Origin: Mucilaginibacter sp.
GTDB taxonomy: Bacteria; Bacteroidota; Bacteroidia; Sphingobacteriales; Sphingobacteriaceae
DNA: 64,000 bases
Reading direction: 5' to 3'
Assembly (NCBI GenBank): GCA_028288025.1
Contig: JAQBOM010000008.1
Location: 1 to 64,000, forward strand
Part shown: piece after piece, positions 1-8,522 of the stretch
Layout of the letters: each line of letters starts with the position of its first letter
How positions within the stretch are numbered: position 1 is the stretch's first letter
Notes under the pieces: model-generated
The model's input: the letters and a program-made list of their open reading frames with translations, nothing else
Database searches by the model: none
Told to the model about the DNA's origin: nothing
Program-made: the position numbers and the translations under genes

Positions 1-124
1 CCCATTAACCTTAATTCCAGAAGTTAGACTAGACAACAGCTCAAAAAGCGACATATTCGTAAATAATAATGCCTTCACATCGAACGCGTCGCAATTTGTA
101 CTCGCAGCAGTTTACGCTTTCTAA
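1..124 (+). CDS. Outer-membrane beta-barrel porin, C-terminal end only
   Basis: Frame 2 is open from the window edge to a TAA at 122-124 and encodes about 40 residues. The tail has alternating polar and hydrophobic residues (IPEVRLDNSS, then FVLAAVYAF) and ends in phenylalanine, the usual last residue of an outer-membrane beta-barrel strand. The pattern resembles the last strands of the OmpL-like porin-2 family of Bacteroidota, whose C-termini read roughly PEVRxDxS...FLLAAVYKF. The rest of the gene lies outside the window. A strong terminator follows 25 bases after the stop, so this gene probably ends its transcription unit. The family call is from recognition of a short tail only. Confidence 0.55.
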   Translation, partial: PLTLIPEVRLDNSSKSDIFVNNNAFTSNASQFVLAAVYAF

Positions 125-148
125 TAACAATCTTAAATTTATTTCAAA

Positions 149-180
149 AGCCGCCCCGATTTATCGGGGCGGCTTTTTTA
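149..180 (+). terminator. Intrinsic terminator after the porin gene
   Basis: AGCCGCCCCGAT (149-160) pairs perfectly with ATCGGGGCGGCT (163-174), followed by a T run. It lies between the porin stop at 124 and the next start at 191. Confidence 0.9.
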
Positions 181-190
181 TCTTTATAGC

Positions 191-772
191 ATGAAGACGT
201 TGATGATCACTATCGCAGTATTGTTTTTTGCTAAGGTTACTTTAGCTCAGAAAGAGCTGCTTTCTTTTGACGAAAACAATAAATACATTTATTACCAGGT
301 TGCCGATGTGCCCGGTTTGCCTAAAGATACATTGCTTGTCAGGGCGTCCAATTTTTTAAAGTCGGAATATTCCAATTTCAAACTTAATCATACGGCTGAT
401 CCAGGTTTGCTGAATAGCCGCGGGAAGTTTTTAGCTTATGGCGCGGGCGGCCTTTTAAAACATGAGCATGGTGAAATAAGTTGCAGTTTAAATGTTGAAT
501 GCAAAGATCAAAAATACCGTTATTGGTTAACCGATTTTGTTTTTACACCTTACCAGCGCGATCGCTACGGAAATTTTGCACCCGAGCCTGGCAGAGAGGT
601 CCCGCTAGAGTCGGCATTGAAAAAGCTTGACAAAAAAGAGGCAGGCAGCTATCTGGATGAAACCGGAACTTTTTGTAAGCAGCTGGGCGACAGATTGAAA
701 TTGCGTATGTCAAGGATTTCAGCACCAAAAAAAGCAGAAATCACTAAAAAAATAGTCACAGATAAGTGGTAA
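191..772 (+). CDS. DUF4468-like secreted protein with TBP-like fold
   Basis: This encodes 193 residues with an N-terminal signal peptide (about residues 1-19, ending LAQ). The mature part begins with FDENNKYIYYQVADVPGLPKDTLLVRASNFL, in pieces typical of DUF4468: a short beta segment, a 'V..v.g.skd.L' segment and a following helix. A GKFLAYGAGG stretch and a beta-rich segment ending in the W-L-T-D-F-V-F-T region follow. No catalytic motif is visible and the function of this family is unknown. The start follows the T run of the upstream terminator closely, so the gene probably has its own promoter within or just after that region. The lysine-rich C-terminus carries no sorting signal. Confidence 0.6.
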   Translation: MKTLMITIAVLFFAKVTLAQKELLSFDENNKYIYYQVADVPGLPKDTLLVRASNFLKSEYSNFKLNHTADPGLLNSRGKFLAYGAGGLLKHEHGEISCSLNVECKDQKYRYWLTDFVFTPYQRDRYGNFAPEPGREVPLESALKKLDKKEAGSYLDETGTFCKQLGDRLKLRMSRISAPKKAEITKKIVTDKW

Positions 773-952
773 AGCAAAATACACAATATTGCATTTGGTA
801 TGAATTTGTTAACGCAACTATGTTGTAATTAATAAAATTTTGAAATTTTTAAGTGCGACAATGAAATATTTATAAATGTTACAATGTTGCAATAAATCAA
901 CAATATTTAATATTGACATAGCGTTTAATTGTAAAATTAAATTTCAACCGTT

Positions 953-1783
953 ATGCTTACCTCAAAATTTGATTTGTACAACGTCGGGTGGCTCGATCTT
1001 GTATTTGAAAACCGCAACAAAAATTATGGCGCGTATTATTTAAGACAGCACTATGCCGATAATATGGTTAGGGCCATGGTTATTACTTTTCTGGGATTGT
1101 TAACGCTATTCGGATTGACGGCCATATTGAATCCGGACAAACCGAACATCCACACTACGGTCGTCGACATTACACCGACCACTGCAATTCAACCCCCGCC
1201 GGCTCAGCCAATTAAAAAAATTGAACCTCCTGCTCCGGCAAAATCCGTAAAGCCCCAGGCGCCCGAACCTACTGTGGCAACGCAGAGATTTGTGCCGCCT
1301 GTAGTTGTAAAGGATCCGGACGCGACGGAAAAGATTACACTTAATAAAGATTTAACAGGTACTATAGGCCAGGTAGAAACCAAAGGCAAAACCGGGCAAA
1401 ATACCCTGCCGGTTGAAACTAACGGTAATGGTGCCGCAACACCTGTTGAAGATACTAAGGTTTATACCATTGGCGGCCTCGAGGTGATGCCCCAACCTAA
1501 AGGCGGCGAAAGCGCATGGGCTAAATTCCTGAATAAAAATTTGAGATATCCTGTACCGGCACAAGAAGAGGGCGTAAGCGGGAAGGTTGTTTTAAGTTTT
1601 ATTATTGAAAAGGATGGCCAGTTATCAAATATAGTTGTTTTGGGACCGGCAGGACATGGATTTGATGAAGAAGCTTTACGTGTACTGAAATTGGCAAAAG
1701 CCTGGAATCCTGGTAAACAAAACGGACAGCCGGTAAGGGTCAGATTCGCCATACCTATTAATTTCCAGTTATCTTCTGAGTAG
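953..1783 (+). CDS. TonB family energy-transducing protein
   Basis: The 276-residue protein has the layout of Bacteroidota TonB proteins: a cytoplasmic N-terminus with the VFENRNKNYGAYYLR motif (residues about 17-31), one membrane segment at about 38-60, a proline-rich periplasmic spacer at about 78-115 (many PPAP and KPQAPEP units), and a C-terminal TonB domain at about 185-276. That domain includes LRYPVPAQEEGVSGKVVLSF and ends in the FAIPINF strand. It would pass proton-motive force energy from ExbB/ExbD to TonB-dependent receptors such as the SusC protein near 39 kb. No exbB or exbD is adjacent. The 180-bp upstream gap is very AT-rich and probably holds the promoter. Confidence 0.9.
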   Translation: MLTSKFDLYNVGWLDLVFENRNKNYGAYYLRQHYADNMVRAMVITFLGLLTLFGLTAILNPDKPNIHTTVVDITPTTAIQPPPAQPIKKIEPPAPAKSVKPQAPEPTVATQRFVPPVVVKDPDATEKITLNKDLTGTIGQVETKGKTGQNTLPVETNGNGAATPVEDTKVYTIGGLEVMPQPKGGESAWAKFLNKNLRYPVPAQEEGVSGKVVLSFIIEKDGQLSNIVVLGPAGHGFDEEALRVLKLAKAWNPGKQNGQPVRVRFAIPINFQLSSE

Positions 1784-1875
1784 GTTAAAGGTAAAAAGGC
1801 AAAAGGTAAAGATTTTATGCAAGGTAATGTTTTTACCTTTTGCCCTTAACCTTTCGCCTTTTACCTTTCCCCGCT
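1783..1875. repeat. Low-complexity inverted repeat built on AAAGGTAAAAGGC
   Basis: The gap between the TonB gene and purL is almost wholly made of variants of AAAGGTAAAAGGCAAAAGG on the left and their reverse complement on the right. GGCAAAAGGTAAA (1798-1810) pairs perfectly with TTTACCTTTTGCC (1832-1844). There is no T run, so it is not a classic terminator, though a hairpin in RNA is likely. It has the same architecture, with a different unit, as the repeats near 8.4, 22.0 and 48.1 kb. Confidence 0.75.
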
Positions 1876-1923
1876 TCGGTTTTTTTCCTAATTTTGTGCT
1901 TCCTCAAAATAAACAACAGTACA

Positions 1924-4146
1924 TTGGAACAGCACGAGTTAACTACCGTTGAAACCGCCAGAGATCTGGGGTTGTTACCCGAAGAATTTGAACGTATAAA
2001 TGAAATATTGGGCCGGGTGCCCAACTTTACCGAGCTGTCAATTTTCGCGGTAATGTGGAGCGAGCATTGCTCGTACAAAAACTCTATCACCTGGTTAAAA
2101 ACGCTGCCAAAAGATAGTCCGCGTATGCTGGCTAAGGCCGGCGAAGAAAATGCCGGGTTGGTCGACCTTGGTGGTGGAGTAGGCTGTGCTTTTAAGATCG
2201 AATCACATAATCACCCGTCGGCTTTAGAACCCTACCAGGGCGCTGCAACCGGCGTTGGCGGCATTAACCGCGATATTTTTACCATGGGCGCACGCCCAAT
2301 TGCGCAGCTTAATTCCCTGCGTTTCGGCGATCTTTCGCTCGACCGTACCAAATGGCTGGTTAAAGGGGTAGTTAAGGGTATCAGTCACTATGGTAATGCA
2401 TTTGGTATACCTACCGTTGGCGGTGAGTTGTTTTTTGATGACTGCTACAATGTTAACCCGCTGGTTAATGCGATGTCGGCAGGTATTGTAAAAGCTGGCG
2501 AAACTGTTTCTGCTACCTCATATGGTGTTGGCAACCCGGTTTATATTGTGGGCTCGGCAACGGGCAAAGATGGTATCCACGGTGCGGCTTTTGCATCTAA
2601 GGATATTACAGAAGATTCAGTTAACGACCTACCTGCTGTTCAGGTTGGCGACCCTTTCCAGGAGAAATTATTGCTCGAAGCCACCTTAGAAGTAATAAAA
2701 ACCGGCGCTGTAGTAGGCATGCAGGATATGGGCGCGGCAGGTATTATCTGCTCCAACTCCGAAATGTCGGCAAAAGGCGAGCATGGAATGAAAATATATC
2801 TTGACCGTGTGCCGATGCGCCAGGAAAATATGAAGCCCTACGAAATTTTGCTTTCCGAATCACAGGAACGTATGCTCATCGTGGTATTTAAGGGACGGGA
2901 AAAAGAGGTTGAGGCTGTATTTGATAAGTGGGATTTGAACTGTGCCATTATTGGCGAAGTAACCGATACCAGGCGCCTTGAATATTATATGAATGGCCAA
3001 CTGGTTGCCGACGTGCCTGCAGACGACCTGGTTTTAGGCGGCGGCGCCCCGGTTTATGAACGAGAATACCGCGAGCCGTCCTATTTCCGTTTACACCAAA
3101 AATTTAAAATTGATGATATCGAAGAACCGGCTGATTTAATAGCAGTTGCCGAACATTTGATATCGCACCCAAATATCGCTTCAAAACGGTGGGTTACCGA
3201 TCAGTATGATTCTATGATCGGCACTTCTACCATGACAACCAATCGTCCAAGCGATGCTGCGGTTGTAGCGGTTAAGGATACCGATAAGGCAATTGTATTA
3301 ACGGTCGACTGTAACTCGCGCTATGTATATGCCGATCCGCAAAAAGGCTGTTCCATAGCGGTTGCTGAGGCAGCGCGGAATATAACCTGTGCTGGGGGCG
3401 AACCGGTAGCTATTACCAATTGTCTCAATTTCGGCAACCCGTACAAGCCTGAAGTTTACTGGCAGTTTGTTGGCGCCATTAAGGGCATGGCCGAGGCCTG
3501 CCGTAAGTTTGAAACACCGGTTACCGGTGGCAACGTCAGCTTTTATAACCAGTCGTCGGATGAAGGGCCGGTATTTCCGACCCCGACTATAGGTATGCTG
3601 GGCGTTATGGATGATCTGTCGAATATGATGACGTCCGACTTCAAACAGCCAGGCGATCTTATCTATTTAGTCGGCGAATCGGTTAATGATATTGCATCCT
3701 CCCAATACCTGGCCTCGTGGCATAAAATAGTGGCAGCACCCGCTCCATATTTCGATCTTGATAAGGAATATGCCATGCACCAGGTAATCAAGCAACTGAT
3801 TAAACATAAAATGGTGCAATCGGCGCACGATGTATCCGATGGCGGCTTGTATGTTACGCTTATTGAATCGGCTCTTCCGAATGGGCTGGGTTTTGATATT
3901 GAAAGCGACAGCAACATCCGCAAAGACGCCTTTTTATTCGGCGAAGGCCAGGGCAGGGTTGTGGTAAGTGTAACTGCGGATGACCAGGAGCGTTTTATTG
4001 AAATGATGGCTACCAGCGAAGTTGATTTCAGTTTACTGGGAACAGTAACTAACGGTTTCCTTAATGTCGATGAAAAGCTATTCGGCCATATCACTGATAT
4101 TAAAATGGTTTATGATAACGTACTGCATGAAATTTTAGGAGCGTAA
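1924..4146 (+). CDS. purL: Phosphoribosylformylglycinamidine synthase subunit PurL
   Basis: This is the small-type PurL (740 residues from the chosen start), which makes formylglycinamidine ribonucleotide from FGAR, ATP and glutamine-derived ammonia in purine synthesis, normally with separate PurS and PurQ. Visible motifs include MWSEHCSYKNS near the N-terminus, ESHNHPSALEPYQGAATGVGG in the ATP-binding lobe, MQDMGAAGI, and the repeated AIRS-like half with TGGNVSFYNQ and DVSDGGL. I chose TTG at 1924: homologues start with E-x-x-E-L-T-T-V-E, and an upstream ATG at 1840 would add 28 residues encoded inside the intergenic inverted repeat. The gene overlaps the following VOC gene by one base (TAATG), which suggests translational coupling. 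Confidence 0.93.
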   Translation: MEQHELTTVETARDLGLLPEEFERINEILGRVPNFTELSIFAVMWSEHCSYKNSITWLKTLPKDSPRMLAKAGEENAGLVDLGGGVGCAFKIESHNHPSALEPYQGAATGVGGINRDIFTMGARPIAQLNSLRFGDLSLDRTKWLVKGVVKGISHYGNAFGIPTVGGELFFDDCYNVNPLVNAMSAGIVKAGETVSATSYGVGNPVYIVGSATGKDGIHGAAFASKDITEDSVNDLPAVQVGDPFQEKLLLEATLEVIKTGAVVGMQDMGAAGIICSNSEMSAKGEHGMKIYLDRVPMRQENMKPYEILLSESQERMLIVVFKGREKEVEAVFDKWDLNCAIIGEVTDTRRLEYYMNGQLVADVPADDLVLGGGAPVYEREYREPSYFRLHQKFKIDDIEEPADLIAVAEHLISHPNIASKRWVTDQYDSMIGTSTMTTNRPSDAAVVAVKDTDKAIVLTVDCNSRYVYADPQKGCSIAVAEAARNITCAGGEPVAITNCLNFGNPYKPEVYWQFVGAIKGMAEACRKFETPVTGGNVSFYNQSSDEGPVFPTPTIGMLGVMDDLSNMMTSDFKQPGDLIYLVGESVNDIASSQYLASWHKIVAAPAPYFDLDKEYAMHQVIKQLIKHKMVQSAHDVSDGGLYVTLIESALPNGLGFDIESDSNIRKDAFLFGEGQGRVVVSVTADDQERFIEMMATSEVDFSLLGTVTNGFLNVDEKLFGHITDIKMVYDNVLHEILGA

Positions 4147-4535
4147 TGCTTAAACTGAACCGCGTCCATCATATTGCCATTATTTGTTCGGACTACGAAC
4201 GGTCAAAGCATTTTTATAGTAAGATTCTTGGGTTAAAGATAGTTCGCGAGGTTTACCGCGAACAAAGGAATTCATACAAGCTCGACCTGGAAGTAGGCGA
4301 CGAATACCAGGTCGAGCTTTTCTCTTTTCCGGATCCAGCGGAAAGGCTATCCCGGCCCGAGGCGGCTGGTTTGCGCCACCTGGCTTTCGAGGTAGATAAT
4401 GTGGACGAGGCTATTGGCTATATAAAATATGCCGGTATCACAGTTGAGCCCATCCGGGTAGATGAATTTACAGGTAAACGATTTACCTTTTTTGCCGACC
4501 CGGACGGTTTACCGATTGAGTTTTACGAGAAGTAG
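4146..4535 (+). CDS. VOC (glyoxalase-like) family protein, YaeR type
   Basis: The 129-residue single-domain protein has the paired beta-alpha-beta-beta-beta layout of the vicinal oxygen chelate fold. The metal-ligand pattern is visible as HHIAIICSDYERSKHFYSKILG at the N-terminus, a central glutamate in YQVELFSFPD, RHLAFEVDN in the second half, and ADPDGLPIEFYE at the C-terminus. It resembles E. coli YaeR and SMU1112c-like proteins, which bind a metal but have no settled substrate. It overlaps purL by one base and precedes trmN by two bases, so the three genes are probably co-transcribed. Confidence 0.85.
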   Translation: MLKLNRVHHIAIICSDYERSKHFYSKILGLKIVREVYREQRNSYKLDLEVGDEYQVELFSFPDPAERLSRPEAAGLRHLAFEVDNVDEAIGYIKYAGITVEPIRVDEFTGKRFTFFADPDGLPIEFYEK

Positions 4536-4537
4536 TT

Positions 4538-5251
4538 ATGCCAGACATGTTCCGCTTTAAACAATTCGATGTTGACCAAAGCGGCTGCGCCATGAAGATC
4601 AATACCGACGGCGTGTTGCTTGGCGCGATGGCCGGTGCCAATGATCCTGCCGCCATATTGGACATTGGGACCGGGACGGGCGTTATTGCATTAATGCTTG
4701 CACAGAAATTTACAACCGCCCAAATTGATGCCGTTGAAATTGATTCCGCCGCCGCTAAAACCGCAGAAAATAATTTTAAAGCATCTCCGTTTGCAGATCG
4801 CCTGGCGGTTTATCCCTTAGATTTTGAACGTTACTTTGACGAATGCCATAGTAAAAAGTATGACCTGATCGTTTCTAATCCACCTTTTTATATTGATTCG
4901 TTAAAATCGCCGGGCGAGAAAAAAACGTTGGCCAAACATACGGATGTGGATTTTTTTAAAAGGCTCGTTAAATCTGTTGCCGTTCATCTGACGCCCGGCG
5001 GAGGCTGCTGGCTAATATTGCCCGTTAATATCGCTGTGGTGGTTAAGACAATAAGTGAAGCATTTAATATCTTCCCGCAAAAGCTTATTTATGTGCATTC
5101 ATACGAACATTCCCGGGCGCATAGGGTTATCTTGTGCCTGGGCTTTAATCAGATTTCGCCGGAAATAAGTAAATTCATCATTTACGAAGCGGTTGGGATT
5201 TATTCGATGGAGTACAAGCAACTGCTACAGCCTTATTTTCTCGCGTTTTAG
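4538..5251 (+). CDS. trmN: tRNA1(Val) (adenine-37-N6)-methyltransferase
   Basis: This encodes 237 residues of a class I SAM-dependent methyltransferase of the YfiC/TrmN family, which makes m6A37 in tRNA-Val. The protein begins with FRFKQFDVDQSGCAMKINTDG, a recognisable family signature (F-x-V-x-Q...M-K-V-x-T-D). The SAM-binding loop is LDIGTGTGVIALMLAQ (about residues 42-57), and the adenine-N6 catalytic motif NPPF is at about 121-124 in YDLIVSNPPFY. It starts two bases after the VOC gene. A repeat-like segment (about 5290-5345) separates it from the next gene. Substrate specificity is inferred from the family. Confidence 0.88.
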   Translation: MPDMFRFKQFDVDQSGCAMKINTDGVLLGAMAGANDPAAILDIGTGTGVIALMLAQKFTTAQIDAVEIDSAAAKTAENNFKASPFADRLAVYPLDFERYFDECHSKKYDLIVSNPPFYIDSLKSPGEKKTLAKHTDVDFFKRLVKSVAVHLTPGGGCWLILPVNIAVVVKTISEAFNIFPQKLIYVHSYEHSRAHRVILCLGFNQISPEISKFIIYEAVGIYSMEYKQLLQPYFLAF

Positions 5252-5289
5252 TGCACTATCTCGTTTCGACGGGAAATCGGCGATAATGC

Positions 5290-5345
5290 AGGTGTATAGT
5301 TTTCTCACTGTCGTTCGAAATGACATGAGATTTTATTTCTAGAGT
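5290..5345. repeat. Fragment of a dispersed GAAATGACA-type intergenic repeat
   Basis: TTCTCACTGTCGTTCGAAAT followed by GACATGAG resembles one arm of the GTCAT...-type repeats found in other gaps of this window (near 19.8, 33.5 and 36.2 kb). Only one arm is clear here. Confidence 0.4.
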
Positions 5346-5347
5346 GT

Positions 5348-5839
5348 ATGGTTAAAATAGGCCTTCTTTCAGACACCCACAGCTATCTCGACGATGCGGT
5401 TTTTAAACATTTTGAAAGCTGCGACGAGATATGGCATGCAGGTGATTTTGGCAATATTGAAGTGGCTGATAAGCTGGCTGCCTTTAAACCTTTGAAAGGT
5501 GTGTACGGCAATATCGACGGCGCCGACATCCGGCAAACCTACCCTGAAAACTCAAGATTTAATTGTGAAAACGTGGATGTTTGGATGACGCACATTGGCG
5601 GTTACCCGGGAAAATATAGTCCGCATGTAAAGCGTGAAATATACACTAAGCCTCCGAAGTTATTTATCTGCGGACACTCGCATATTTTGAAAATTATTTT
5701 TGATAAAACGATCAATTGTTTACATATTAACCCCGGTGCAGCGGGAAAACAAGGTTGGCAAAAGGTGCGAACTTTAGTTAGATTTTGTATTTCTGAGGAA
5801 AAAATCCATACCTTAGAGATCATCGAGCTATCAAAATAA
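5348..5839 (+). CDS. YfcE/MJ0936-type metallophosphoesterase
   Basis: This 163-residue protein has the calcineurin-like phosphoesterase motifs in order: D-x-H in LLSDTHSY (residues about 6-13), GD in IWHAGDFGN (about 29-37), GN in GVYGNIDG (about 50-57), an H in MTHIGGYPG, and GHSH in FICGHSHI. Such small enzymes hydrolyse phosphodiesters with two divalent metal ions, and the natural substrate is usually unknown. It ends 21 bases before fbp and may be co-transcribed with it. The length matches the family. Confidence 0.87.
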   Translation: MVKIGLLSDTHSYLDDAVFKHFESCDEIWHAGDFGNIEVADKLAAFKPLKGVYGNIDGADIRQTYPENSRFNCENVDVWMTHIGGYPGKYSPHVKREIYTKPPKLFICGHSHILKIIFDKTINCLHINPGAAGKQGWQKVRTLVRFCISEEKIHTLEIIELSK

Positions 5840-5860
5840 ACGTACAAACTACACTAACCT

Positions 5861-6910
5861 ATGAAAATTGCTAAAACTTTAGGCCAATTTATTATTGAAA
5901 AACAGGCCGACTTTCCGTATGCCAAAGGAGAGCTATCACGCCTTTTGCGGGATATCGGGATTGCCGCCAAAATCGTAAACCGCGAAGTGAACAAGGCCGG
6001 TCTGGCCGACATACTCGGCGAAGCCGGAACCACCAACGTACAGGGAGAGGGGCAGAAAAAGCTGGATGTTTATGCCAATGAACAATTTATATCTGCACTG
6101 CAACATGGCGGCGAATGTTGTATTGTTGTTTCGGAAGAAAATGATGAGTGCATTCACATTGAATCTGAAGTATCCCGGGATGCCAAATATATTGTAGCGA
6201 TGGACCCGCTGGATGGGTCGTCAAACATTGATGTGAATGTAGCTGTGGGAACGATCTTTTCTATTTATCACCGCAAATCAACCGAAGGTAAGGCCACAAT
6301 GGAGGATGTATTGCAGCGCGGCACTGAGCAGGTTGCCGCCGGATACGTGATATATGGCTCATCGACTATGCTGGTTTATACTACCGGGAAAGGTGTAAAC
6401 GGCTTCACGCTCGATCCGTCCATCGGTGAGTTTTGCTTGTCACATCCGAATATGCAGATACCAAGGGATGGAATCATCTATTCTATCAATGAGGGATATT
6501 ATACTCATTTCCCCGATGGAGTTAAAAAATATATAAAGTACTGCCAGGTCGAAGATAAAAAAACCAGCCGGCCCTATACTTCGCGATATATTGGTTCAAT
6601 GGTGGCCGATGTACACCGCAACCTGATAAAAGGCGGCATTTTTATTTACCCGATCACCGCCAGCGCTCCAAATGGCAAGCTGCGGCTGGTTTACGAATGT
6701 AACCCGATGGCATTTATTATTGAACAGGCCGGGGGAAAGGCCAGCAACGGGTACAGCCGCATTCTCGACCTGGAAGTTAACGAGTTGCATCAGCGTTCCG
6801 CAATATTTATAGGCTCCGAAAATATGGTAAACAAAGCCGAAGAAATGATGGCCTGTTTTTCGCCGCAGGTAACCAAGAAGAGCTTTGAGGGGGTGGTGGA
6901 GTTGCAGTGA
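5861..6910 (+). CDS. fbp: Fructose-1,6-bisphosphatase, class I
   Basis: The 349-residue gluconeogenic enzyme removes the 1-phosphate of fructose 1,6-bisphosphate to give fructose 6-phosphate in the cytosol. The signature metal-binding motif [20 protein letters not shown] is at about residues 111-130, preceded by VVSEENDE, which carries metal-binding acidic residues. [16 protein letters not shown] (substrate binding) and [21 protein letters not shown] (catalytic glutamate region) follow. The length and motif order match bacterial class I FBPases. With PEP carboxylase (24.5 kb) and glycerol kinase (34.7 kb) it fits growth on sugars and gluconeogenic substrates, though those genes are not linked to it. 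Confidence 0.95.
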   Translation: MKIAKTLGQFIIEKQADFPYAKGELSRLLRDIGIAAKIVNREVNKAGLADILGEAGTTNVQGEGQKKLDVYANEQFISALQHGGECCIVVSEENDECIHIESEVSRDAKYIVAMDPLDGSSNIDVNVAVGTIFSIYHRKSTEGKATMEDVLQRGTEQVAAGYVIYGSSTMLVYTTGKGVNGFTLDPSIGEFCLSHPNMQIPRDGIIYSINEGYYTHFPDGVKKYIKYCQVEDKKTSRPYTSRYIGSMVADVHRNLIKGGIFIYPITASAPNGKLRLVYECNPMAFIIEQAGGKASNGYSRILDLEVNELHQRSAIFIGSENMVNKAEEMMACFSPQVTKKSFEGVVELQ

Positions 6911-6955
6911 AATGGTTGATTAAGTTGATTAGGTGAGTGGTTGATTAGTTCTAGT
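6911..6955. repeat. GGTTGATTA quasi-tandem repeat
   Basis: Just after the fbp stop there are three imperfect copies of GGTTGATTA, separated by AGTTGATTAGGTGAGT. It resembles the word-like low-complexity repeats in other gaps of the window. No hairpin or T run is evident. Confidence 0.55.
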
Positions 6956-7027
6956 TGTAAATGGGGTAAAAATTAAGAATATTAATTATTGAACGTGTCA
7001 GCACTATTAAATCTGTAAAAAATCAAA

Positions 7028-7828
7028 TTATTTACTATTGGCGGATTTTTTTTCTAGGAGTTTCTTCATGCTTTCTGAAAAAGCAGATGCTGAATGTTTA
7101 ATTTGGATAATTTGATCTAATAAAAAGACTAAAATATTCTTTATATGTTCAGCGTGTTCTAAGCATTCCTCATCGGATGAGCTGTGTATTCCTTCACTTA
7201 ATTCGCTATGTAATACACCAAGAGGGTTGATTCCATTCGGTCTTAATATTGACGGTAATAAGTCTTTTATGATATCAATTTTTTCTTGAGTTACTCTTGT
7301 TCTTTTTGTTTTTTCTAATGCCTCATTGTACTTTTCTTTATCTTCTGGTGGGATAATATTTGAAATAGATTCTAGTAATTCATCTATTATTTCTTCAGTT
7401 ATTCTTCTATAATATGAGAAAGCACCAATTCCATACGCTTGTGATTCACAAACTAAACCCTTTTTAAAATTAGCTGCGTGTTTGCCGAGAGCTTTTTCAA
7501 TTTGCTTATCGATTTTAATTTCCCATTCAGGATATTGCCCAATCTTATAAAGATATTTAAGATTTCGATCTATGTATATATAAAAAAGGCGTTCGAATTT
7601 TTTACATGATTCGCATCTATATAAAAGCCTATGTTTCGTGTCCCCAGATGGTACGTTTACATAATGAAAAAACTCGTGATATTCATTTATCATATTAAAA
7701 GTTTGTTCCGATTGACAGGTTAGGCACTGCATATGAATAGGAACCTTTGGGAATAAATTGACTGTCATAGGAACATCACAGTGAAATTTCCTAAATAAAG
7801 AATACTCTTCTAAAAATTCGGCATTCAT
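7028..7828 (-). CDS. Uncharacterized AT-rich gene: zinc-ribbon protein with DUF4145-like C-terminus
   Basis: The 266-residue protein has no recognised function. It has two CxxC pairs about 38 residues apart (CLTCQ and CESCKK, about residues 35-76), which together suggest a treble-clef or zinc-ribbon site with MCRYC-like spacing. After that come helical segments, including YGIGAFSYYRRITEEIIDEL and, near the end, LHSELSEGIHSSSDEECLEH followed by a hydrophobic helix. This order resembles DUF4145-type proteins, often found as effector or accessory parts in restriction and other defence loci. Codon use is clearly more AT-rich than both neighbours, and it sits alone between fbp and rnhA, which points to acquisition by transfer. 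Defence is a guess from composition and similarity only. Confidence 0.6.
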   Translation of the reverse strand: MNAEFLEEYSLFRKFHCDVPMTVNLFPKVPIHMQCLTCQSEQTFNMINEYHEFFHYVNVPSGDTKHRLLYRCESCKKFERLFYIYIDRNLKYLYKIGQYPEWEIKIDKQIEKALGKHAANFKKGLVCESQAYGIGAFSYYRRITEEIIDELLESISNIIPPEDKEKYNEALEKTKRTRVTQEKIDIIKDLLPSILRPNGINPLGVLHSELSEGIHSSSDEECLEHAEHIKNILVFLLDQIIQIKHSASAFSESMKKLLEKKSANSK

Positions 7829-7896
7829 AGATTTCTTTTGTTAATAAATATGAATAAAATACGTTGTAATTGCAATAAAATCCGTTGGAATGCCAT

Positions 7897-8367
7897 TTAT
7901 AACAAATTTACTTTCGTCGCTTCCATTTCAAAAACCGAATCGACTAACAGATTTTTTTGTTTATAGGCGGCTACTGCGAGTTCGTCGCAGCGCTCGTTCT
8001 CTTTGTGGCCGGCATGACCGCGTACCCATACAAATTTGATATTGTGTTGCTTGCAAATGTCGAGATAACGCAGCCAAAGATCCTTGTTCTTTTTATCCTT
8101 AAAACCTTTTTGCAGCCAACCGTACACCCATTTTTTATCAATGGCATCGATCACATATTTTGAGTCGGAATAAATAATTACTGTTTGATTCGGGTTTTTT
8201 AAAGCCTCTAAAGCTTTGATCACCGCAAGCAGCTCCATCCGGTTATTGGTGGTTTTACGGAACCCCTCAGACAATTCTTTGTAATACTTGCCCGAGCGCA
8301 GTATAACGCCATATCCTCCCGGTCCCGGGTTACCGCTCGAAGCGCCGTCTGTAAATATTTCGATCAT
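7897..8367 (-). CDS. rnhA: Ribonuclease HI
   Basis: The 156-residue enzyme cuts the RNA strand of RNA-DNA hybrids. The four catalytic acidic residues are visible in order: D7 in EIFTDGASSGNPGPGGYG, a glutamate in NNRMELLAVIKAL (about residue 44), an aspartate in IIYSDSKYVIDAI (about 69), and an aspartate in NERCDELAVAA near 130. The conserved histidine lies in VRGHAGHKENE. The basic handle region (WLQKGFKDKKNKDLW) is present, as in E. coli RNase HI. An inverted repeat lies directly upstream of the start. Confidence 0.95.
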   Translation of the reverse strand: MIEIFTDGASSGNPGPGGYGVILRSGKYYKELSEGFRKTTNNRMELLAVIKALEALKNPNQTVIIYSDSKYVIDAIDKKWVYGWLQKGFKDKKNKDLWLRYLDICKQHNIKFVWVRGHAGHKENERCDELAVAAYKQKNLLVDSVFEMEATKVNLL

Positions 8368-8378
8368 GTGTTAGCCCG

Positions 8379-8522
8379 TGGTCCATGGTCGATAGTCCAT
8401 AGCCGATTGCCAAAAATAGGAAACATTGGGTTACGACGGCTTAATGAACGATATTTTAATTAATTCAATAACTTCTGTCATGGTCTATGGACCATCGACT
8501 ATGGTCTAAAATCTACTATGGT
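8379..8522. repeat. CCATGGTCGATAGTCCAT inverted repeat in the rnhA-copA gap
   Basis: GTCGATAGTCCATAG at the left (about 8388-8403) matches the reverse complement of CTATGGACCATCGAC at the right (about 8484-8498) with one mismatch. Further half-copies (CTATGGTCTAAAA) occur on the right side. The two sides enclose about 80 bases of ordinary AT-rich sequence. It lies downstream of copA and upstream of rnhA. Confidence 0.7.

Noticed and set aside
1840..1923. N-terminal extension of PurL from ATG 1840
   Set aside because: The extension is encoded by the intergenic repeat and is absent from the family; TTG 1924 matches the family N-terminus.
3663..4094. 143-residue minus-strand ORF inside purL
   Set aside because: Antisense shadow of a strong purL coding region.
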